DNA from: Vibrio sp. Of7-15
GTDB taxonomy: Bacteria > Pseudomonadota > Gammaproteobacteria > Enterobacterales > Vibrionaceae
NCBI RefSeq assembly: GCF_022347565.1
Contig: NZ_JAKRGH010000032.1
Coordinates: 1-59,470, forward strand
Direction of reading: 5' to 3'
Length of the DNA stretch: 59,470 nt
Shown: positions 56,616 through 59,470 of the stretch, in pieces
Layout: each line of letters starts with the position of its first letter
How positions within the stretch are numbered: the stretch's first letter is position 1
The notes under the pieces: model-generated
Told to the model about the DNA's origin: nothing
Databases searched by the model: none
What the model saw: only the letters and a program-made list of their open reading frames with translations
Program-made: the position numbers and the translations under genes

Positions 56616-57992
56616 ATGGAAATAAGCACATTTTCTGATTTATCTATCGAGCAGTGCCAGCGTGCGCGTCAGTCACGTGATGCTCGGTTTGATGGTCGTT
56701 TTTATATTGCAGTGAAAACGACGGGTATTTTCTGTCGCCCGATTTGCCCTGCAACCACACCCAAAGAAAAGAACGTTGAGTATTTTCCAAATCCAGTGCA
56801 GGCGCTGCAAGCGGGTTATCGGCCCTGTTTGCGTTGTCGCCCCGACAGTGCGCCGGGTTCGTGGGCATGGAAGGGAACCGAAACCACCTTTCAAAGGGCT
56901 GTAGGGCTGATTGAATCTGGTGCTTTACAACAAAGCAGCTTAGTGGTGCTGGCAGAACGTTTGGGAATTAGTGATCGATATTTACGAAAGCTATTTCAAC
57001 AATATTTAGGGATGTCACCCAAACAATATGCCCAGTATCATCAATTGATGTTTGCTAAGCAGCTACTTCACGGCAGTCAGCTAGGTATCAGCGATATTGC
57101 TTTAGCATGTGGTTTTCAAAGTGTACGCCGATTTAATGATGCGTTTAAAAAACAGTTGAAGTTAACGCCGAGTCAAGTGCGCAAAACTTTAAACGTGCCA
57201 GCGACCTATAACCGATTAACCCTGGCATTTCGGCCGCCATTTAATTGGGAGCATACACTGAACTTTTATCGTTTAAGAGTCGTCGAGGGGGCAGAACTGG
57301 TTGAGGAGCAAAGCTATCAGCGAACTTTTCGGTTAGGGCAAGGAAAAGGGTGGTTCAAAGTGTGGCCCGCCAGTGCAAATACCCTCACAATGGAGTTTGA
57401 GATTGAAGACATTACCCAGCTAAAACAACTGGTTTCTCATGTTCGGCGGATGCTCGATTTAGATGCGGATATGGCAGTCATAGAGCAACATTTAGAAAAA
57501 ACGGCTTCAGGTGTATTAAGTGGCAGTGGCATACGCATCCCCGGGGTATGGGATACATGGGAAGCGGGGGTGAGAGCCATTTTAGGGCAGCAAGTGTCGG
57601 TAAAGGCGGCGATCACACAACTAAATCGTTTTGTGGAGCACTTAGGTTATCAAGATGCAGGGAAGACTTATTTCCCAGAGCCAAGTGAAGTGAGTCAAAG
57701 TGAATTAGCGTTTTTAAAAATGCCGCAAAAAAGAAAACAGACCTTGCTTGCGTTTGCGCACTACATGGAACATAGTCGAGATCATCACCCAGATGAGTGG
57801 CTTGCGATAAAAGGCATTGGTCCATGGACGGCGAATTACGCTAAACTGCGCGGTTTGTCTGAGCCTGATTGCTTTTTAAGCTCAGATCTCATTGTTAAAA
57901 AATTTATGGCAACACAAACATCCTTAGATGACAGTGTAATGTCACCTTGGGGCAGTTATGCCACTTTTCATTGTTGGAATAAACAGTCATGA
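56616..57992 (+). CDS. Ada-domain AlkA: DNA-3-methyladenine glycosylase with AraC-type and zinc domains
   Basis: 458 residues from ATG 56616. Domains in order: the Ada N-terminal zinc domain (about 10-80, with Cys40, Cys44, Cys71 and Cys74 in GIFCRPICPA and PCLRCRPD), which takes up methyl groups from DNA phosphotriesters in Ada; an AraC helix-turn-helix region (about 95-190, VLAERLGISDRYLRKLFQQYLGMSPKQYAQYHQLMFAKQLL); and an AlkA glycosylase domain (about 195-440) with the HhH motif LAIKGIGPWTANYAKLRG and a catalytic-type Asp in LSSDLIVKKFM. The product both senses and repairs alkylation damage. Its stop overlaps ogt by four bases. Confidence 0.92.
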   Translation: MEISTFSDLSIEQCQRARQSRDARFDGRFYIAVKTTGIFCRPICPATTPKEKNVEYFPNPVQALQAGYRPCLRCRPDSAPGSWAWKGTETTFQRAVGLIESGALQQSSLVVLAERLGISDRYLRKLFQQYLGMSPKQYAQYHQLMFAKQLLHGSQLGISDIALACGFQSVRRFNDAFKKQLKLTPSQVRKTLNVPATYNRLTLAFRPPFNWEHTLNFYRLRVVEGAELVEEQSYQRTFRLGQGKGWFKVWPASANTLTMEFEIEDITQLKQLVSHVRRMLDLDADMAVIEQHLEKTASGVLSGSGIRIPGVWDTWEAGVRAILGQQVSVKAAITQLNRFVEHLGYQDAGKTYFPEPSEVSQSELAFLKMPQKRKQTLLAFAHYMEHSRDHHPDEWLAIKGIGPWTANYAKLRGLSEPDCFLSSDLIVKKFMATQTSLDDSVMSPWGSYATFHCWNKQS

Positions 57993-58462
57993 CATGTTTT
58001 ACGTATTATCAAAGCCCGATCGGTAAAATGACAATCCAAGCCAGTGATTCAGGTTTGCTTGGTATTTGGTTTGAAACCCACACGACTCGGCCTGATGAGC
58101 TGGGCCAGCAGAATGATGCCCATCCAATATTGACGATGACGGTTGGCCAGTTACAAGAATATTTTAATGGCGAACGTGTAACTTTTTCTGTGCCACTAGC
58201 GGCGACAGGAACGCCATTCCAGCAAAAAGTGTGGCAGGCATTAACCACCATTCCTTTTGGGCAAACGTGGAGTTATCAAGATCTGGCGAATGCTATTGAT
58301 AACCCTAAAGCAGTCAGAGCGGTAGGGCTGGCTAATGGCAAAAATCCAATTTCAGTTATTGTGCCGTGCCATCGCGTGATTGGAAAAAACGGAAAACTAA
58401 CGGGTTATGCGGGTGGTGTTGAGCGTAAAAAGCAATTACTTGTTCATGAAGGTGTATTTTAA
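57989..58462 (+). CDS. ogt: Methylated-DNA-protein-cysteine methyltransferase
   Basis: 157 residues from ATG 57989, overlapping the alkA-type gene by ATGA. The suicide enzyme transfers the O6-methyl group of guanine to its own Cys127 in IVPCHRVIGKNGKLTGYAGG. Other hallmarks are TPFQQKVWQALTTIPFGQTWSYQDLANAIDNPKAVRAVGLANGKNP, with the helix-turn-helix and the base-flipping Arg. The operon Ada-AlkA plus Ogt reconstructs the E. coli Ada response from two genes. Confidence 0.94.
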   Translation: MTCFTYYQSPIGKMTIQASDSGLLGIWFETHTTRPDELGQQNDAHPILTMTVGQLQEYFNGERVTFSVPLAATGTPFQQKVWQALTTIPFGQTWSYQDLANAIDNPKAVRAVGLANGKNPISVIVPCHRVIGKNGKLTGYAGGVERKKQLLVHEGVF

Positions 58463-58642
58463 TAGGCGTAACTCAGGAATCGTTGCAACACAGGGGGAAT
58501 TCTTTGAGGTGTGCCCAATCTCTTGATGATGGTTGCTTTCAAATTCATACGGTAAACGTGTTTACTGACGCAATTTACTATATTGGGTGTGCAGCTTCTG
58601 GGTTTAACTGCTTTGATTAAGTAGAACGTAGGAGATACCCAA

Positions 58643-58750
58643 ATGCATAAATTAGTGAATTATTTTAATCGACGATCTACAGAGTGGTTTGTTCAAAGTG
58701 ATGATTTATTGTGGATCAGCATGGACGGTCAAGCTCTTTTGTTTGCGTAA
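58643..58750 (+). CDS. Putative 35-residue small protein
   Basis: An ATG at 58643 follows a strong TAGGAG ribosome-binding site (58630-58634) by eight bases. It encodes 35 residues (MHKLVNYFNRRSTEWFVQ, SDDLLWISMDGQALLFA), with four aromatics and no signal peptide, ending in TAA at 58748-58750. The coding evidence is the ribosome-binding site and good codon composition only. No homologue is recalled. Confidence 0.45.
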   Translation: MHKLVNYFNRRSTEWFVQSDDLLWISMDGQALLFA

Positions 58751-58811
58751 GCGGTTTTATGGTAGAACAATGGAAAAGTTAGGCTGTGTCCTTCAATTAT
58801 TTGAATCATCG

Positions 58812-59049
58812 TTATTGACCAAAATTTGAAATAACAAGCAAAACTTTGAAGGGAAGAGTGATTCTCTTTTCAAGAAGTTTTGCGGCCTTAGAACGAGTTT
58901 TGGTCATAACCCGTCGGGCAGAGCCCTTTTCTGCACAGCACTGCTTCAAAAATCCTTTATTTAGCCAGCTAAACTTCAGCCTTTTTTCATTGTTCTGATT
59001 GAAAATAGCGTCTGCGATGATACCAAGATAATTAAGGGATACAGCCTAG
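58812..59049 (-). pseudogene. Mobile-gene remnant, copy 2 (shares a 68-base repeat with 32223-32290)
   Basis: On the minus strand a 74-codon open stretch begins NYLGIIADAIFNQNNEKRLKFSWLNKGF near 59033 and ends at a stop at 58812-58814 (RITLPFKVLLVISNFGQ). A stop at about 59046 precedes it. The first 68 bases match the copy at 32223-32290, with three of four differences within the shared coding stretch being synonymous. The sequence therefore decays from a real gene, probably a transposase C-terminus; I cannot name the family. The remainder keeps an open frame and basic composition. Confidence 0.6.
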
Positions 59050-59230
59050 GGTTTAAGGATATAACCCCCCAGTTTTTTCGAGTGTGATTGCAATAATATT
59101 ACGCTTGTGATTGAACTTGGTGTTGTAGCTGTGCCATGATCTTGCCCCATTCCTTTCCGATATACTCATTCATTTAATTTAGGCACGCAGTGCTTTAATA
59201 GCGGCTTCAAATTACGCTAAGAGCAACAAT

Positions 59231-59470
59231 ATGAACATTTTTAAACACCATAGAGATAAATTTCACCAAGGGTTAGAAGAAGATTTAGAAATAAAAGAGG
59301 AGTTCTATCAAGATCGATTATATGACTTGGAAGACGCTCAACTTTCTTTAGAGAGAAGCCTTCGACTAGGTAAGTTTCAAAGGCATGTAGGTGTGCAGTC
59401 TTTGAAGAGTTATAATCATTGGGTAGAATCTATCTTCTATCAGTTTTCAGAGCGACATCAACGTTATTTG
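59231..59470 (+). CDS. Unknown coiled-coil-like protein, truncated by the right edge
   Basis: From ATG 59231 the frame is open for 80 codons to the window end. The first 50 residues are highly charged and helical (MNIFKHHRDKFHQGLEEDL, EIKEEFYQDRLYDLEDAQL), and then VGVQSLKSYNHWVESIFYQFSERH follows. An AAGAG upstream could act as ribosome-binding site. Nothing identifies the family. Completion requires the adjacent sequence. Confidence 0.5.
   Translation, partial: MNIFKHHRDKFHQGLEEDLEIKEEFYQDRLYDLEDAQLSLERSLRLGKFQRHVGVQSLKSYNHWVESIFYQFSERHQRYL

Noticed and set aside
1-59470. CRISPR arrays, tRNA and rRNA genes, prophage modules
   Set aside because: No regularly spaced direct repeats, no tRNA cloverleaf or rRNA sequence and no phage structural genes were recognised.

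Overview
The window reads as chromosomal DNA of a marine gammaproteobacterium, most likely a Vibrio or close Vibrionaceae relative. The support is the mix of genes: a PlpA/thermolabile-haemolysin type phospholipase whose numbering matches the Vibrio enzyme, a SecD-SecF pair outside the usual yajC locus, paired BCCT osmolyte transporters, a Fur-controlled haem locus, and moderate AT-richness. There are no rRNA or tRNA genes, no CRISPR array and no replication origin. Several genes look like second copies (SecDF, peptide deformylase, PyrF, a stand-alone RibD-type deaminase), which would suit an accessory or second-chromosome region; that placement is inference.

Layout. 0-1.3 kb: decayed mobile DNA (frameshifted IS110-family transposase, short SDR remnant). 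1.6-5 kb: secreted unknown protein and SecD-SecF. 5-13 kb, minus strand: TerC/Alx-type manganese exporter behind a yybP-ykoY riboswitch, secreted nuclease, secreted subtilase, orphan periplasmic binding protein and three small envelope proteins. 13.3-15.7 kb: overlapping LuxR-type regulator, VOC protein and MFS transporter. 16-20 kb: two convergent BCCT transporters. 20-22.7 kb: cNMP/CBS/nucleotidyltransferase protein overlapping a DnaQ-like exonuclease. 23.1-28.4 kb: six-gene operon of polysaccharide deacetylase, FkbH-like HAD protein, acyl carrier protein, MaoC hydratase, SDR and an unknown protein. 28.4-33.3 kb: AT-rich accessory stretch of small orphan genes, with a frameshifted gene and a mobile-gene remnant. 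33.3-39.2 kb: LysE exporter, pyroglutamyl peptidase, PsiE, deaminase, PlpA-type phospholipase, sugar dehydrogenase, P-loop protein.

39.4-52.9 kb is the most striking part: a complete haem-acquisition locus of hemophilin/Slam (type XI secretion) type. A perfect Fur box precedes a FecI-type sigma factor and a FecR anti-sigma factor. A TonB-dependent receptor with an STN signalling domain, two PKD lipoproteins, a secreted hemophilin-like protein with its Slam exporter, and ExbB-ExbD-TonB follow. Five transcription units each carry the same two-part motif, TTACGG-N14-TTCGGTGTAG, with invariant spacing, just upstream. This is almost certainly the promoter of the local FecI-type sigma factor. Most units end in their own hairpin terminator. 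The likely logic is: iron starvation relieves Fur; FecI/FecR then respond to substrate occupancy of the receptor; secreted hemophilin delivers haem; ExbBD-TonB powers import. The PKD lipoproteins have no known role and are the best candidates for something new.

52.9-59.5 kb: class-III-like PyrF, GNAT protein, peptide deformylase, DUF3429 protein, a lipocalin-like secreted protein, an alkylation-repair pair (Ada-domain AlkA and Ogt), a 35-residue ORF, a second copy of the mobile-gene remnant, and a gene cut by the right edge.
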